DNA from: Heterohyrax brucei
Taxonomy: Eukaryota; Chordata; Mammalia; Hyracoidea; Procaviidae
DNA length: 64,000 nucleotides
Reading direction: 5' to 3'
Assembly (NCBI GenBank): GCA_028571685.1
Contig: CM053143.1
Coordinates: 153,754,329-153,818,328, forward strand
Shown here in pieces: positions 24,050-36,036 of this stretch (position 1 is the first letter of the stretch; each line of letters opens with the position of its first letter). Both the position numbers and the translations under genes were made by a program. The notes beneath the pieces are model-generated. The model saw nothing but the letters and a program-made list of their open reading frames with translations, did no database searches and was not told where the DNA came from.

Positions 24050-25150
24050 CTTATTTATTTTTTAGCTGCTTACAGAATTCCAGAGCCCAAAGCTGACTGG
24101 GTTAGCGGAGGACTGCTGCAAGAACAGTGCTCACCAGAGGGCTTCAAAGGACAGAGAGCTAAGACTTCATCAATTTTTTAGGAGTAAGCTGTGTAATTAA
24201 GCCTAGTTGCTAATGTATTGGTGAACTTGTAGCAGAAGACCATCTCAGAATTGGGCTTTACAACACAGCTCTTGGTAAGAAGTTTGCACCTATCTCTGAT
24301 GGCTAAATTGCCTTACATCAATTCTCCTCAAGTGCTGAAAAAATGCTGCACCAATGCTTTGTTCCAAAGCTGGGGAGAAAACGAGCAACCTGAGACCAAT
24401 TCAGAAACGCCCCCCAAAATCAAGCTGTACGGTGTTAAATTAACATTTCAAGAATTTACAGATCATTCCTAAAGTCCCAAAAGATTAAACTCTGTTTAAA
24501 TAATAGAAGTATTTGTCACATCAGCCTGATTTCAACTCCTAATTGTGCAAATCTTACACTATATTTCTATCTATAACAGGTCTACCTTTTACCTACCTTA
24601 TTTGTTCTAATAGACATTACAACAGGAGAAATGTAATTATTACAACTGTTTCTTTTTGCCTCAAACCTTCAGAAACAGTGTGTGCTAAATACACAGCTGT
24701 TTCCAGGCAGTGACTACTGAACTCTACCAGGAGTGCAGCTCTAAGCTGTGCTGTTTTCTGGGACAGTCCTCATCTCTGCCTGCATTCCTCACAAGTACAG
24801 ACTTCTCATAAAGCAATCCTAACTTTCAGTTTGCCGCATGGATCACTACAGCTATGTACCTTGGCTTTGATGCCAGGGACACTTAACCCACAGAAACAAG
24901 GAAGCTTCTTCAGTAAACTCCAAGGACAGGCAGGGCAGCATATAAAGAAGCCTTTGTAGGGTTGGGAAGAAGCTAATTTTTCATAAGTAAATTCATTCAT
25001 CATCTAAATTGCTCCCAGAACTACACAAGGTATTGACGCAGTAACATCAAAGTTACAAAGTAAGTTTAAAAGAGAAGACAGGGTCACGATCCTTCAGAAA
25101 AAGAATAATTCTGTTTGAAGAGCTAATATGAAATGGATAAATAATGATAC
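24050..25150. other. Single-copy-like intronic stretch
   Basis: No repeat family is evident over about 1.1 kb. Short ORFs at 24251-24472 and 25003-24806 have no recognised domain and no clear splice signals. Confidence 0.4.
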
Positions 25151-25151
25151 A

Positions 25152-25294
25152 AACCACACCAAACCCAATGCCACTGACTTCATAGTGACCGTGTATTACA
25201 GAGTACAGTTTCCAAGGAGGGCTAGGGGATTCAAACTGCCAACCTTTAGGTTAGCAGCCATAGCACTTACCTACTACGTCACCAGGGTTTCCAA
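25152..25294 (-). repeat. AfroSINE, antisense
   Basis: The tail 'cccaatgccactgacttcat' and the head 'ttacctactacgtcaccagg' are in antisense order. Confidence 0.85.
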
Positions 25295-25977
25295 TGACAC
25301 AAAACAGCACATCAAATAAAGGCACGATGTGCCTGGACTAGACAGAGCTCACATAATGGAGAACCTTGCAAGGGGCATTGATGGTTATTCCAAACATGGT
25401 GGGGTAAGAGCACGTGCAAATGTCCAGCATCAGCAATGAATTCCAGCTCTTCAGGACAACATCTGTGTGGCTGAGCCAAGGCACTGCATGGGGGTATAGC
25501 AACAAGTAGAAGGGATGGTATTCTGAGGTGGAAAGAACCCAGTCTGGGGATCTGTTACCTCTGGCCCCACTACCCCACATGAGCGTATAGCTCAATCCTC
25601 TGTGAGTGTATAACTCATTGTCTCTCACTGGGCTTCCCTGTTTGCTCATCTGTGAAGTAAAGCTATGTGACAAAATGATCTGGAGACACGGGTCCAAGAA
25701 TCCAGATTGTAAGACTGTAGGCAGTCAGTGATTGCAGAGGAAAATGAGGACAGGAGAGCGTGTTTTCCATGAATCTAAATTTATTCCATGCAAAGGACAG
25801 CCTCCACTTTAAAAGGTTAGCATTTGCACTTTTCTTGATATTAAAGTGTTTACTTTATGAAATAGTGATGAAAGTAGGCAGATTTTTTTTTTAAATGGCC
25901 TTACTTGGCAAAGTAAAAATTGAGTAAGGTGATGCCTATGTGAGATTCTACTGCTGAATTTAAAAAAGGCTGATCTA
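25295..25977. other. Stretch without recognised gene
   Basis: A 119-codon minus-strand ORF (25697-25338) has no recognisable domain. MIR-like wording on the minus strand near 25600-25680 suggests it is partly an old SINE. Confidence 0.35.
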
Positions 25978-26073
25978 GTTTCAGGACCAGTAAGCCTGGG
26001 TTCTGCAAAAAATCTAAAATTCTATTCCACATTTTACCCCCTTTTGATCAGGATTCATGTGTTGATTCCTTAA
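25978..26073 (-). repeat. L1 3'UTR-like fragment, antisense
   Basis: About 95 bp are closely repeated at 27238-27333 ('aattctgttccacattttat' there, 'aattctattccacattttac' here). The right-edge L1 3'UTR also has 'ggctctgttccacctttttt' at the equivalent place. Confidence 0.5.
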
Positions 26074-26395
26074 TCTGTGAAGGACCAGGAATAAAACTCT
26101 GGATGAGGTGCTTTTAAGTAGGCTGTAAAGAGTTCCTCTGTGGAGCTCAGTAAGTACATTTGCCCATCCCCAGGCTGTTTGTTCTCCAGTCCAATTTCCA
26201 CATGCCTTCCACACATTTTCCAAAACATAGATGAGATCTGTTTGCTCCCTTGGTTAAAAAACATTGTTTAAATAGCTTTTCATAGCATCTATGGTCCTTC
26301 ACAAGGCAATCCCCATCATGCTGTTCCCTTCCTGTCACTCTCAACACACCCTACACTCTTGTCTTACTACAGTTTTCATGATTTCCTAACCAAAA
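26074..26395. other. Stretch without recognised gene
   Basis: Three overlapping minus-strand ORFs of 64-69 codons have no supporting features. Confidence 0.4.
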
Positions 26396-26549
26396 GCTGT
26401 TGTCATCAAGTCAATTCTGACTCATTGTGATCCCAAGTGTTTTCAAAAGCAGCCAGCCAGGACTTTCTTCAAAGGCACATTTGAGTGGGTTTGAACTGCC
26501 AATCTTCCAGTTAGAAGTCAAGTACTTAACTGCACCACCCAGGGACTCC
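26396..26549 (-). repeat. AfroSINE, antisense
   Basis: Tail 'catcaagtcaattctgactc' and head 'taactgcaccacccagggac' are in antisense order. Confidence 0.9.
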
Positions 26550-26756
26550 ATCATCATTTCCTACACTGTTCATACACCTTCACACCTCTTTGCTTATGCT
26601 GCTGCTTCTGTCTACCTACCCTGCCACCAACCGCCTGGCCAACTCCTATTTGTATCTCACTGCTGAATGTCAAACTTTTATTCTGAAATTTTTCTTAATC
26701 TGCCCTACTCCTCCCACAGAATAAATGATTCCCTTTTCTATGTGCTTGTAATACTT

Positions 26757-26857
26757 TACCACCAGGTGCTCCTTGGAAACTCTACGGGGCAGTTCTACTC
26801 TTTCCTATAGGATTGCTATGAGTCAGAACTGCCTTGATGGCAGTGGGTCTAGTTTGG
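26757..26857 (+). repeat. AfroSINE, 5'-truncated
   Basis: Body 'ggtgctccttggaaactcta' and tail 'gagtcagaactgccttgatg' remain. The head is missing. Confidence 0.9.
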
Positions 26858-26879
26858 AAAACACTTTACACAGACCTCT

Positions 26880-27500
26880 ACTGCTGCATTTTTTTCTTTT
26901 AATTCTGGTGAAAATGTATGTAGCAAAACATAAGCCCATTCAACAGTTTCTATATGTACAATTCAGTAACACTGGTTACGTTCCTCACATTACATCACCA
27001 TTCTTGCTTTCTCCACCTATACTATTTTTCCACCACTGGCTTAGACTACCGTCTAAACGTTCTGTTTATGTTCTAGAGTTACTGTTGACAATTTGATCTC
27101 ATATAAATAAATCTTCAAAACAATGCAAAGGTCATGTCAAACATTTTTTAGTAATTTAGCTCAACTGTTGTGGAACTTAAAGATGACTTAAGGGATAAAT
27201 TTGTTTCATGGTTCAAAAGATTTTCTCAGAGCAATGGTTTCAGGAACAGTAAGCCTGGATTCTGCAAAACTGTGAAATTCTGTTCCACATTTTATCCACT
27301 TTTGATCAGAATTCATCTATTGATTCCTTCTGGTCTCATGGCTAAGAAGGCAGTAGTACATGGTGGCAGTTAGACCAGCAGTCCAGCTGCATCTCTGCTT
27401 TCTGAGTCTCTGTCCTCCTCCACTGCTCCAGGCAGAGAGACCAGTTGTATCCAGTAAGCTTTTAAGATCCCGGATACTACTCACTGAACTAGAGAGTGCA
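26880..27500 (-). repeat. L1 3'UTR, antisense
   Basis: A series of blocks matches other antisense L1 3'UTRs in the window: 'tggtgaaaatgtatgtagca' near the L1 3' end, 'ccacattttatccacttttg', and 'aagcttttaagatcccggat' (compare 'cttttaagaccccagacgcc' at 45461). No ORF2 sequence is attached. Confidence 0.65.
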
Positions 27501-28374
27501 ACAATACTTCTAAAATTACTATTAGGTCAACTGACTGCACAGTCTCACAAAACCATGGCCCTGCCTGTGCCTTCAAACCAACAGAACTAATCTCCTGGAG
27601 TGTCTGGATATCTATAGCAGTAACAATACCTTTAGCCTCTCTCTTTTCTTCTCTTTTACTACTGCAGTTATAAAAAGTATTTATTTCTGTCTTTCTTTCC
27701 TCCAGGGTTATGACCAACCAGCATCTGCCTGGTATCCGGCTCATCAGGCTCTCAAACATTTGCTGAACTGAAACATATTGTGTTTAATATTGATTGAAGA
27801 GAAGCAATTGTTTACACAGGCTCCTTCTTAAAAATTAATTGCTACCCCACGACTAAGGCCCTAAGACACCATTCTGACCTGGAACTGAAACCATTCCTGA
27901 AGACTACCTTTTAACCAAACAGTAGACGAACCTATAAAATAAATAGTAACACCCAAGAAGAATGTGCTCCTTAGAACAACCAATTATGAGATCAAAAGGG
28001 CAAATACTGAAGAGAAGGCAAGAAGGCATGGAAAATCAGCACAAAAGGAAACAGCGCGGAAATGGGGAGAGTGCTGACACACTGTGGGGACTGAAATCAA
28101 GGCTTCGAAACACTTCATATACAAACTATAGAAAGGGAATCTAATTTGCTCTGCCAGCTTTCCCCTAATGCACAATAAAATTAATAAATTAAATAGAGCA
28201 TTCGTGCCCTTTTCCTTTGCCTGGCTATTTTCTATTTATCCTCCAGAATGCGACTCACATGTTACTTCCTCAGAAAACTCTTCTGTGATCACTCCTTGTA
28301 TTTCTAATTGTTTATTCTCTGTAAACTTCATGAAGGTAATGACCACCTGTATACGCCAGAATATGACCAAGGGG
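27501..28374. other. Stretch without recognised gene
   Basis: ORFs of 60-92 codons on both strands have no domain. No named repeat recognised. Confidence 0.4.
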
Positions 28375-28541
28375 AGGAGCCTTGGCACCACAGTGGTTAA
28401 AGCGATCGACTGCTGAGAGGTTGGAAGTTTGACACCACCAGCATCTCCATAGGAGAAAGATGTGGCAGTCTATTTCCATAGAGACTGACAGCCTCAGAAA
28501 CCCTACAGGTCACTGTGAGTTGAAATCCACTTGACAGCAGT
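28375..28541 (+). repeat. AfroSINE, long variant, sense
   Basis: Head 'gagccttggcaccacagtgg' and tail 'gagttgaaatccacttgaca' flank a middle containing 'gtggcagtctatttccatag'. Confidence 0.85.
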
Positions 28542-28554
28542 GGAGACACGTGAT

Positions 28555-28712
28555 AGAACTCAGGCAGTATAGTAGTTAAAGGCTCAGCTGCTAACCGAAA
28601 GGTCAGTGGTTAGAATCCACCAGCTGCTCCGTGGAAATCCTATGGGGCAGTTCTCTGTCCTCATTCACTATGAGTTGGAATCAACTTGATGGTAAGAGTT
28701 TTGGTTTTTTTG
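28555..28712 (+). repeat. AfroSINE, sense
   Basis: Head 'gtatagtagttaaaggctca', body 'atcctatggggcagttctct' and tail 'gagttggaatcaacttgatg' are present. It lies directly behind the previous copy. Confidence 0.9.
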
Positions 28713-29135
28713 GTTAGCATACCCAATGTCCAGCATTTGGAGGCAATCAATAAATGCTCACTAAATGAAAGATGAACAGATGAAACGGCTGCTTATATGG
28801 TCTGAATCCTGAAGATTCTTTCAAGTCCCCTCCCACCCTCAAATTCCTTCTACACTAGCTCATTTGTGCCTGAAATTCCACCACTAAAGTCTCATTCCTT
28901 TTCTTAACACTTATAATGTAAGGAGTTTATCAGATTCTTTCCTGAGCTCAGGCCTGGGGGGGAAGAAGGAAGTGTAAGTGGGTTGGGCCACCGGGAGAAG
29001 GGCAGAGAGAGGCCTCTGAGGATGAATCTCGAGTGGCTAAGGTTTCATGGAATTCAGTATTTAAAAAACCACATGTTTGTATCCCTCAAGACGTTTAGGA
29101 TGGGAATTTCAGTGACCCCAGGGTCAGTAAAGCAA

Positions 29136-29236
29136 AAAATCCAACCCATTGCCATGGAATCGATCTCAGTTCATGGCGACCCCATGTGTTACAGGGTAGC
29201 AGCTTGGTACCCATCAGTGGGTTTGAACTACCAAAT
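29136..29236 (-). repeat. AfroSINE, short antisense copy
   Basis: Antisense tail 'cccattgccatggaatcgat' and body are present. The head is missing, and the copy gives way to an AAT-rich run. Confidence 0.75.
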
Positions 29237-29252
29237 TAAAAAAATAATAATA

Positions 29253-29395
29253 ATAACCCACTGCCTTCGAGTCCATTACGACTCATGGCAACCCAATAGG
29301 ACAGAGTAGAACTGCCCCATAGTTTCCAAGAAGAACCTGGTGGACTGAAACTGTGGACTTTTTGTTTAGCAGATATAGCACTTAACCACTATGCA
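29253..29395 (-). repeat. AfroSINE, antisense
   Basis: Tail 'ccttcgagtccattacgact', body 'ccccatagtttccaagaaga' and head 'cacttaaccactatgc' are in antisense order. The AAT-rich run at its left is its A-tail. Confidence 0.9.
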
Positions 29396-29989
29396 AACTT
29401 AAAGTTAATAGTTCAGGGCAAATCATTTGGACCACCCATGGGCCGTCCGGATTAGCAGGGCACAGATAATGTCCTCCAAGTCCATCAAATGCCCTCCAAG
29501 CTCATCAAATGAGTTGTCCTCTTACTCTAGGGAAAGACACCCAAACTTGGGGCACCTGATCTAAGAGGGCCAGAAATACTCACCAGATTCCAGGGAAGAA
29601 GAGATGAAAGGGTGGAAAGGTTGGGAAGCTTGGGTAGGGAGTAGGGCCCATGTGGAGTGGTGTGGACCTGCGAATGGAGGTGGTGCCAGCCTAGGGTGCT
29701 AGCTGGGGTGGAAAAGGCAGACAGGATGTGAGCCTGCGGGAAGAATGGTGGAGAGCTTGGGGGGGAGGTCAAGGCCCGCGCTCGGATTCCTGGGCCAACG
29801 GCAATCACACACAGGGATGGAGGATCTGCCCCCTCAGTGTCAGGGCTGCAGGACAGTGCAGCCCTTCCTCTGCCTCTGCCCCAGGACAATGGCAAACTTT
29901 TTCAGGCTTCGTTGGTGTCAGGATTGAATACTTCTGCAGGAACAGGTAGGCTCAGCGGAGGTTCTGGTGCGGGCTGTCGCCTGCCGAGG
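29396..29989. other. Flank of the CpG island, no gene called
   Basis: G+C rises from left to right. ORFs of 60-122 codons on both strands follow base composition. No repeat recognised. Confidence 0.4.
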
Positions 29990-30620
29990 GGGCAGACCCG
30001 GAGTAAGGGCGTGTGGGTGTGTGCATGAGCGTGGACCTAGAGCGACACACACTCACACACACACACTCACACGCCCGCACCCACGCAGGGCCCTCGGCCG
30101 CGCCGCCCGCACCCCTCCGGACTTTTACCCTCAGCCTGGTCCTCCCGGGTCCCGTGCCGGTGCTAAGTCCCCGCCGATGGCTTCTCACCATCCCAGCCGG
30201 CCGCGTTCGAGGGCCGGGGACAAAGAGCGACGGCGGGGTCTGCCCACCGCTCCGCTGCCGGATCCCCTCATTCCACCGCCCGCCCGGGGAAGGGGGTAGA
30301 GAGACGGTGACCGGGGTTCTTACCGCTCAGGCGGCCGAGAGCGCGCGGGAGGGCCGGGCGGGTCCCGCCCCGCCACGTCGGCAAGGCCGGCGGGGACGCG
30401 GCCAGAGGGCGGGCTGGGGAGCAGGGCAGTGGCGGGGCGGGCCGAGCTGCCCCGCCCCGCGAGAGGCCCCGCCCCCGGCGTGCACCCCGCCCCAGGCGGG
30501 GAGGAGAGCGAGGGCCGCTCTTCGGGTAGCCGGTGGCTCTTCCCCCAGGCTTTGGGGCGTCCCGGCTGCGCTTCCGACTCTCTTAGCCAACGCTTGCCTT
30601 TCCTGGCTCTGTGCTCGCGG
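29990..30620. promoter_or_regulatory. CpG island, probable promoter
   Basis: CpG is dense here and nearly absent in the surrounding tens of kilobases. GC boxes cluster at about 30431-30500 ('ggcggggcggg', 'ccccgccccgcg', 'ccccgccccagg'). There is no obvious TATA box. An imperfect (CA)n run sits at 30042-30072. This composition is typical of a housekeeping-type mammalian promoter. The minus-strand splice donor at 30324/30323 suggests transcription leftward. A divergent transcript to the right cannot be excluded. ORFs of up to 266 codons across it are composition artefacts. Confidence 0.85.
30324..30430 (-). other. Candidate 5' non-coding exon of the minus-strand gene
   Basis: On the minus strand 'CTGAGCG|GTAAGAACC' gives a strong splice donor at 30324/30323, inside the CpG island and just downstream of the GC-box cluster. 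There is no ATG between the presumed start and the donor. Joining to the acceptor at 16109 would give an intron of about 14.2 kb. The transcription start is a guess. Confidence 0.5.
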
Positions 30621-30903
30621 GGCTCAGGATTCGCTGGATTCCTTTCCTTCCTGTAAAAGCGCCGGGGAAGCCCCACAGGCACTTTTCCCGAGGAACGGGT
30701 CGTCGCTGAAGTTCAGCCGGAGTTTGGAATGTTCGGATTCTGTGTTAGCTTGCCTTCCTTCTTTTGGTGGGAGTGTAATCCGATCTAAAAACAAAAACAA
30801 AAAAGCTTTCTAGAACGCTAGATTGGGACCGTGGATCATCATTTAAATGCATTCGTTTTGGTCCACAAATTGCACATCTGTGAATTAGTCCCGAGTAAAC
30901 AGA

Positions 30904-31054
30904 TGACGTGGCCTTGCTGGCGCAGTGTTTTAACAGCTATTCCAATAACCAATAGGTAGGCGGTTGAATCCACCAGCGGCTCCTTGGACAGTTCTGCTCT
31001 GCCTTATGGGGTCGCTATGACGGGAATCCACTTGATGGCAGGAATTTGTTTTTT
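30904..31054 (+). repeat. AfroSINE, sense
   Basis: Head 'ggccttgctggcgcagtgtt', body 'ccaccagcggctccttggac' and a diverged tail 'gggaatccacttgatggcag' are in order. Confidence 0.9.
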
Positions 31055-31059
31055 ATAGT

Positions 31060-31475
31060 AACTTCAAACAGTTGACCATGCTGTAGTCATTTAAAATTAT
31101 AACTGTACATCTGTACTTACTGCATGGAAGGAAAACCATAACTGAATATTAAGTGGAGAGGGAAAGCTCATAAAAGAATGTACATAGAACCTGCTTTTGT
31201 AAGTATATATGTATGATATACGTGTGTACAGACGTATCTATATAAAAGTCAGGGGAAATATAATTTTAAAATACAGTGATTCTTGCTGAGTGGTAATGAT
31301 ACGAATGTCCTCTTGTTTCTCCACCGTGCTCTCTTATTTTTTAAGATTCTAAGTATAACACATGCCAATTACAATAAAATGGTAACAGGCTTCCTCTCTC
31401 CTCTTCAACATCATCCCCATTTTTAATAGTGTGTGGATCCTTCTACAGTTTTCCTAATCTTATATAAACACACAA
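31060..31475. other. A+T-rich stretch without recognised features
   Basis: Contains an AT/GT-rich piece at about 31200-31245. No gene recognised. Confidence 0.4.
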
Positions 31476-31479
31476 GATG

Positions 31480-31790
31480 ATGCTAATTAAGTTTGTGAAC
31501 TCATCCTAGAAAAAAATGCCACATACCTCATTGCTGAATATCACTATGGTCACCTTTGAAGTACTCCACTTGACAAGCTATGCACCAATGCCAGTGCCTA
31601 GTCCACCTTCCAAAGTGATTTTGGAACTCTTTCTGGAATAGCCACCAGAGCTGTCATCATATTACCCCTGATGTTCTGAATTTCATCAAATTATCTTCCT
31701 TTCAGTATTTCTTTTCCCTTCTGGGAAAGAAAAAGTCATTGGGGACCAGATTAGGTGAGCAGGGAGGGTGTTCTAATACAGTTATTTGTT
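31480..31790 (-). pseudogene. Mariner-type transposase remnant, antisense
   Basis: The minus strand encodes the C-terminal part of a mariner-family transposase. It shows 'HPPCSPNLVPNDFFFFP', a diverged version of the conserved block around the third catalytic acidic residue, and further on 'HWHWCIACQVEYFKGD', the usual 'W..CI...G.YFEGD' ending. The frame is broken. It ends on the left in sequence resembling an element terminus. Confidence 0.75.
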
Positions 31791-31842
31791 TATTGTTCAG
31801 TTTATTGTACAGTTATTTGTTTATAAGTTCACGAGCTTGCCA

Positions 31843-32030
31843 GCTTGTACAACGGCCATTCCCGAAAGAGTTCCAAAATTGCTTTGAAAGATGAACTAAG
31901 CACTGGCATCAGTGCATAGCTTCTTTAAGGGGAGTGCTTTGAAGAAGACCATAGTGATATTCAGCAGAGATATGTAGCACTCAGAACAATTAAGTTCATG
32001 GACTTAATTGTGAGACCTCGTATGCAGCTT
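31843..32030 (+). pseudogene. Second mariner remnant, opposite orientation
   Basis: The sequence 'gaaagagttccaaaattgct' through 'gaccatagtgatattcagca' is the reverse complement, with moderate divergence, of the copy at 31480-31640. The two C-terminal ends point outward with a short spacer between them. Confidence 0.75.
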
Positions 32031-32239
32031 TTTGTTTCCAACGGCACTTGGCTGGCTGGCTTTCCAAAATGACAAGACCTTGACATAGTTTTAAAACAAA
32101 ACAATATAGCAGGCTTACAGGTCTGATAGAGACTAGAGAAATCCCAAAGTAAGGCACCAGGAGACCCTTTTACCTCAGTACTGAAGTAACCTCTGAGGTT
32201 CATCCATCAGCCAAAGATTAAACAGGGTCAATGACGGCC

Positions 32240-33170
32240 TCTTGTTCTGTTTGCGTGACTGTCTGTATTTTGTTTTGTTTTTTCATGAATTTGAATTTTG
32301 TTTGACATTTTTCTCCCTCTTTGTCCAGGACCTTCTGTTGTGACAACTAGCAGTCAGTGATGGTAACCAGGGGCCATCTGGTCGCTCTGGGGGCAGTCTA
32401 GTGGAAGTCAGGGTAGTTGCAGTCCCTTAGTCCTTTGGACTAATCTTTCCCTGTGTCTTTGGTCTTCTTTATGCTCCTTTGGTCCAGCTGGGATGAGACC
32501 AGTAGATGTATCTTAGATGGCCACTCACAGGCTTTTAAGACCCCAATTTCTACTCACCATAGTTGGATGTAGAACATTTTCTTTACAGACTAAAATAAGC
32601 TAGATGTCTCCTGAGACCATGGTCCTCAGCCCTCAGCCCACTAGCTCTGTCTCGCAAGGAGTTCGGTGTCTCTGTGAAGGACCGTGATTCACCTTGGTCA
32701 AGCTGTGCTAACTGCTCCAGTGTTGTGTTCTGTCTTAGCCTTCACCGAAGTTACCACGTGTCTAATATTCACCACTCCTACCCTCTCTGGTGCTCATCAA
32801 AGATTGCTTCTTTCTATGTAGAAACATTTTCATGTGTTTTTGTAATAGTGATCTCACATAGTATTTGTCCTTTTGTGATTGACTTATTTCATTCAGCATG
32901 ATGCCCTCCAGATTCATTCATATTGGGAGATGCCTCTCAGATTCGTTGTATTTATTGTTGAGTTGTATTCTGTTGTGTGTATATACCACATATTTTGTTT
33001 ATTCATTCATCTTTGATGAACCCTTAGCTGGTTTCCATCTTTCTGCTGTTGTGAATATTGTTTTCTAAAATGGTTGTAATATTGTGCATTGCTATCAGCA
33101 GTGCATAAGAGTTTCAGTCTCCACAACATTTGTTATTTTCTGTTTTTTTTTTATTCATGCTGGCAATGGT
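32240..33170 (-). repeat. L1 3'UTR and ORF2 C-terminal end, antisense
   Basis: From the left come an L1 3'UTR ('cacaggcttttaagacccca' near 32528) and then the end of ORF2. The latter is recognised by the antisense of the 'IHTMEYYSAI'-like region ('ttgttgagttgtattctgtt' near 32960). Confidence 0.7.
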
Positions 33171-33803
33171 AGTGGCTATGCAGTAGGTTTGCCGTAAGGT
33201 AATGTGAAATCTTCCACTTTGTTCTTTTTCTTCAATAATGCTTTACTTATCTGGTGCCTCTTTACTTCCCATGTAAATTTGATGTTTAGTTTTTCCATCT
33301 CTTTATAGAATGCCATTGGTATTTGGATTGAGATTGAATTGCTTTTGTAGATTGCTTTGACTAAATGGACTTTTTACAATATTGAGTCTAGGTATGTATG
33401 AGCATGGTATGCTTTGCTGTTTATGTAGGTATCTTTCGGTTTCTTGTAGTTTTCTTTGTATAAGTCTTTTACATCCTCAGTTAGATTTATTCTAAGTATT
33501 TTATCTTTTTAGGGGCTATCGTAAGTGATATTGTTTTCCTTCTTTCATTTTCATAGTTCTGTTTATTGGTATATAGGAACCCAACTGATTTTTATATGCT
33601 GATCTTGTATCCTGCTGAATCTTTCTATTAGTTCCAGTAGTTTTCTTTTGGTATCTTTGGGTTTCTCTATGTATAGCGTCATATCATCCATGGATAGAGA
33701 CAATTTCTTTCTTATCAGTTTAGAAGATTTTTATCTCTTTTTCTTGCCTTATTGCTTTAACTAGGACTCCTAGCTAAAGCAGTGGTCATAAAAGTTGTCT
33801 TAG

Positions 33804-34370
33804 ATGGGGTTCTTAAGAGAAGCGAAACCAATAAAGCACATAAATCTATAGAGAGAGAAAAGATTCACTTCAAGGAAATGACTCTTGTCGTTTTATAGGC
33901 TGGAACATCCTAAATCCGTGAGTCAAAATAGAGGCTTCTCTTGACTCATATAGCCACAGAGGCTGGCTGACCCAAGATTGGCAGGTCAGAGAGCAAGGCT
34001 CTTGCTCACAGGTTTTGAAGATCAATGAATCTTAAAATCGGCGAATCTCAAGATTGACAGGCAAAACTATAGGTAAGCAGCTAGCTCAAATTCCAGGAAC
34101 TGTAGGTCAGATGAACAAGAGCCAGTTGCAGGATCTAGAAGGAACAAAAGACCTGGAGTCTTACCAGATTGTCCTCTTATAGTCAGTGCCTGCTGCATGC
34201 CCAAGGAAACTACCTTTCAACTGATTGGCTACCCAAAGCAGATTCTATCGTGGAAGCGATCATATTATATCAAATCTCATCATAGAAACGATCACAACAT
34301 CATATGACTGCCAAACTACATTATTTCTGCCAAACCACTGAGAATCATGGCCTAGCAAAGTTGACATGCC
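33804..34370 (-). repeat. MaLR-like LTR inserted in L1, antisense
   Basis: It begins 'tgtcttagatggggttctta' and continues 'agcgaaaccaataaagcaca'. This is the reverse of the LTR end at 21010-21042 and at 47700-47735. L1 sequence resumes at about 34371 with 'gtgcaaagggcacccttgtc'. Confidence 0.7.
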
Positions 34371-35865
34371 ATCTCATCTAGTGCAAAGGGCACCCTTGTC
34401 TTGTTCCTGTTCTCAAGGGGAAGTTTTCATCCTCTCTCCACTGGGAATGATGTTGGCTATTGAATTTGCAGAGATGCCGTTTATTATGTTGAGGAATTTC
34501 CCTTCTATTTTTATCTCATTGAGAGTTTTTGTCAGGAATGGGTGTTGGACTTTATTGAATACCTTTCTGAGTTGATTGGGATAAACGTGATACTTTTATT
34601 AGCTGGTGGATAATGTTAATTCATTTTCTACTGTTGAATCATTCTTGCATGCTTGGTTGGTATGAATCCCACTTGGTCATGTTATATTATTTTTTTTCTA
34701 TGGTGCTGAATTCCATTGGTTAGAATTATGTTGAGAATTTTTACTTCTATATTTATGAGAAATATTGGTCTGTAATTTTCTTTTTTGTGGTGTCTTTGGT
34801 TTTCATATCAGAGTTATTCTGGCTTCATAGAATGAATTTGCAGGTATCTTTTTATTTTCTGTGTTTTGGAATACTTTGAGTACTACTCTTTGAATGTTTG
34901 GAATGATTCTTCCAGGGAGGCCATCAAGGTCAGGACTTTTCTTTGCTGGGATTTTTATTGTTGTTGCTATCTTTTCAGTCTCTTCTCTTGTTATGGGTCT
35001 GTTCATATTTTCCCCCTTCAGTTTGTGTTAGTTTAGGTAGGTAGTATGTTTCAAGAAATTTGTTCATTTCCTTAAGGTTTTCAGATTTATTGGAGTACAG
35101 TTTTTCAAAGTATTCTGCCATGATCCTTTTATTTCAGTTGGATCTCTTGTAATGTCCTCTGTCTTATTTGCTATTTGGATTATTTGTTTCTTCACCTGTT
35201 TTTCTTTTGCCCATTTGACCAGTGGTTTGTCAATTTTGGTCTTCTCAAAGAGCCAACTTTTGGTTTTGCTGATTCTATTATTTTTCTATTCTATATGTAA
35301 TTTATTTCTGCTCTTTATGATTTCCTTTCTTCTAGTGGCGCTGGCCTCTTTTGCAGTTCTCTTTCTATTTGCTTGAGTTTTATGGCTGACATTTTGATTT
35401 TGTCTCTACTTTTTTTATGTGTGTGCTGATTGCTATAAATTGGTCTCTGAGCATTGCCTTAGCTGTGTCCAATTGGTTGGATGTCTTTTTCCTTTTCATT
35501 TGATTCTAAAAAAGACTTTGTTTCATCTTGACTTCCTCTATTATCTAGTGGTGTTTAAGAAAGGTGTTGTTCAGTTTCCATGTATTTGATTTTTTTTCCC
35601 CTTGCTCTTCCTGTTATTAATTTATGCTCTTCTGGCATTGTAATTAGAGAAGATGCTTTATAGTATCTTAACTTTTGGATTTTGTTGAGGGTTACCTTGT
35701 GGCATAAGATGTGGTCCATTCTGGAGAATGCTCCACATGCATTGGAAAAGAAATGTGAGCCCTAGTGTTCTATATATGCCTATCAGGTCAAGGCAGTTGA
35801 CTGTGGCCTTAAGATTGGTATCTTTGCTGAGTTTCTTTCTGATTATCCTGTCCTTTACCTAGAGT

Positions 35866-36036
35866 TGGAAATCCTGGTGGCATAGTGAGTTAAGTGCTAC
35901 GTCTACTAACCAAAAAGTTGGGAGTTCAAGTCTGCCAGGAGCTCCTTGGAAACTCTATGGGACAGTTCTACTCTAACTTCTAGGGTCGCTATGAGTCGGA
36001 CCTGACTTGATGGCAATGAGTTTGGTTTGGGATTTG
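35866..36036 (+). repeat. AfroSINE, sense, with target duplication
   Basis: Complete head to tail copy. The target 'tacctagagt' precedes it (near 35856) and recurs after it (near 36041), interrupting the antisense L1. Confidence 0.9.

Noticed and set aside
29936-29952. Plus-strand splice-donor-like 'gaacag|gtaggctc'
   Set aside because: It lies on the wrong side of the CpG island for a rightward gene and has no matching exon start.
30013-30813. 266-codon plus-strand ORF in the CpG island
   Set aside because: Overlaps other long ORFs on both strands, is rich in Arg, Pro, Gly and Ala as expected from G+C-rich DNA, and has no domain. Treated as a composition artefact.
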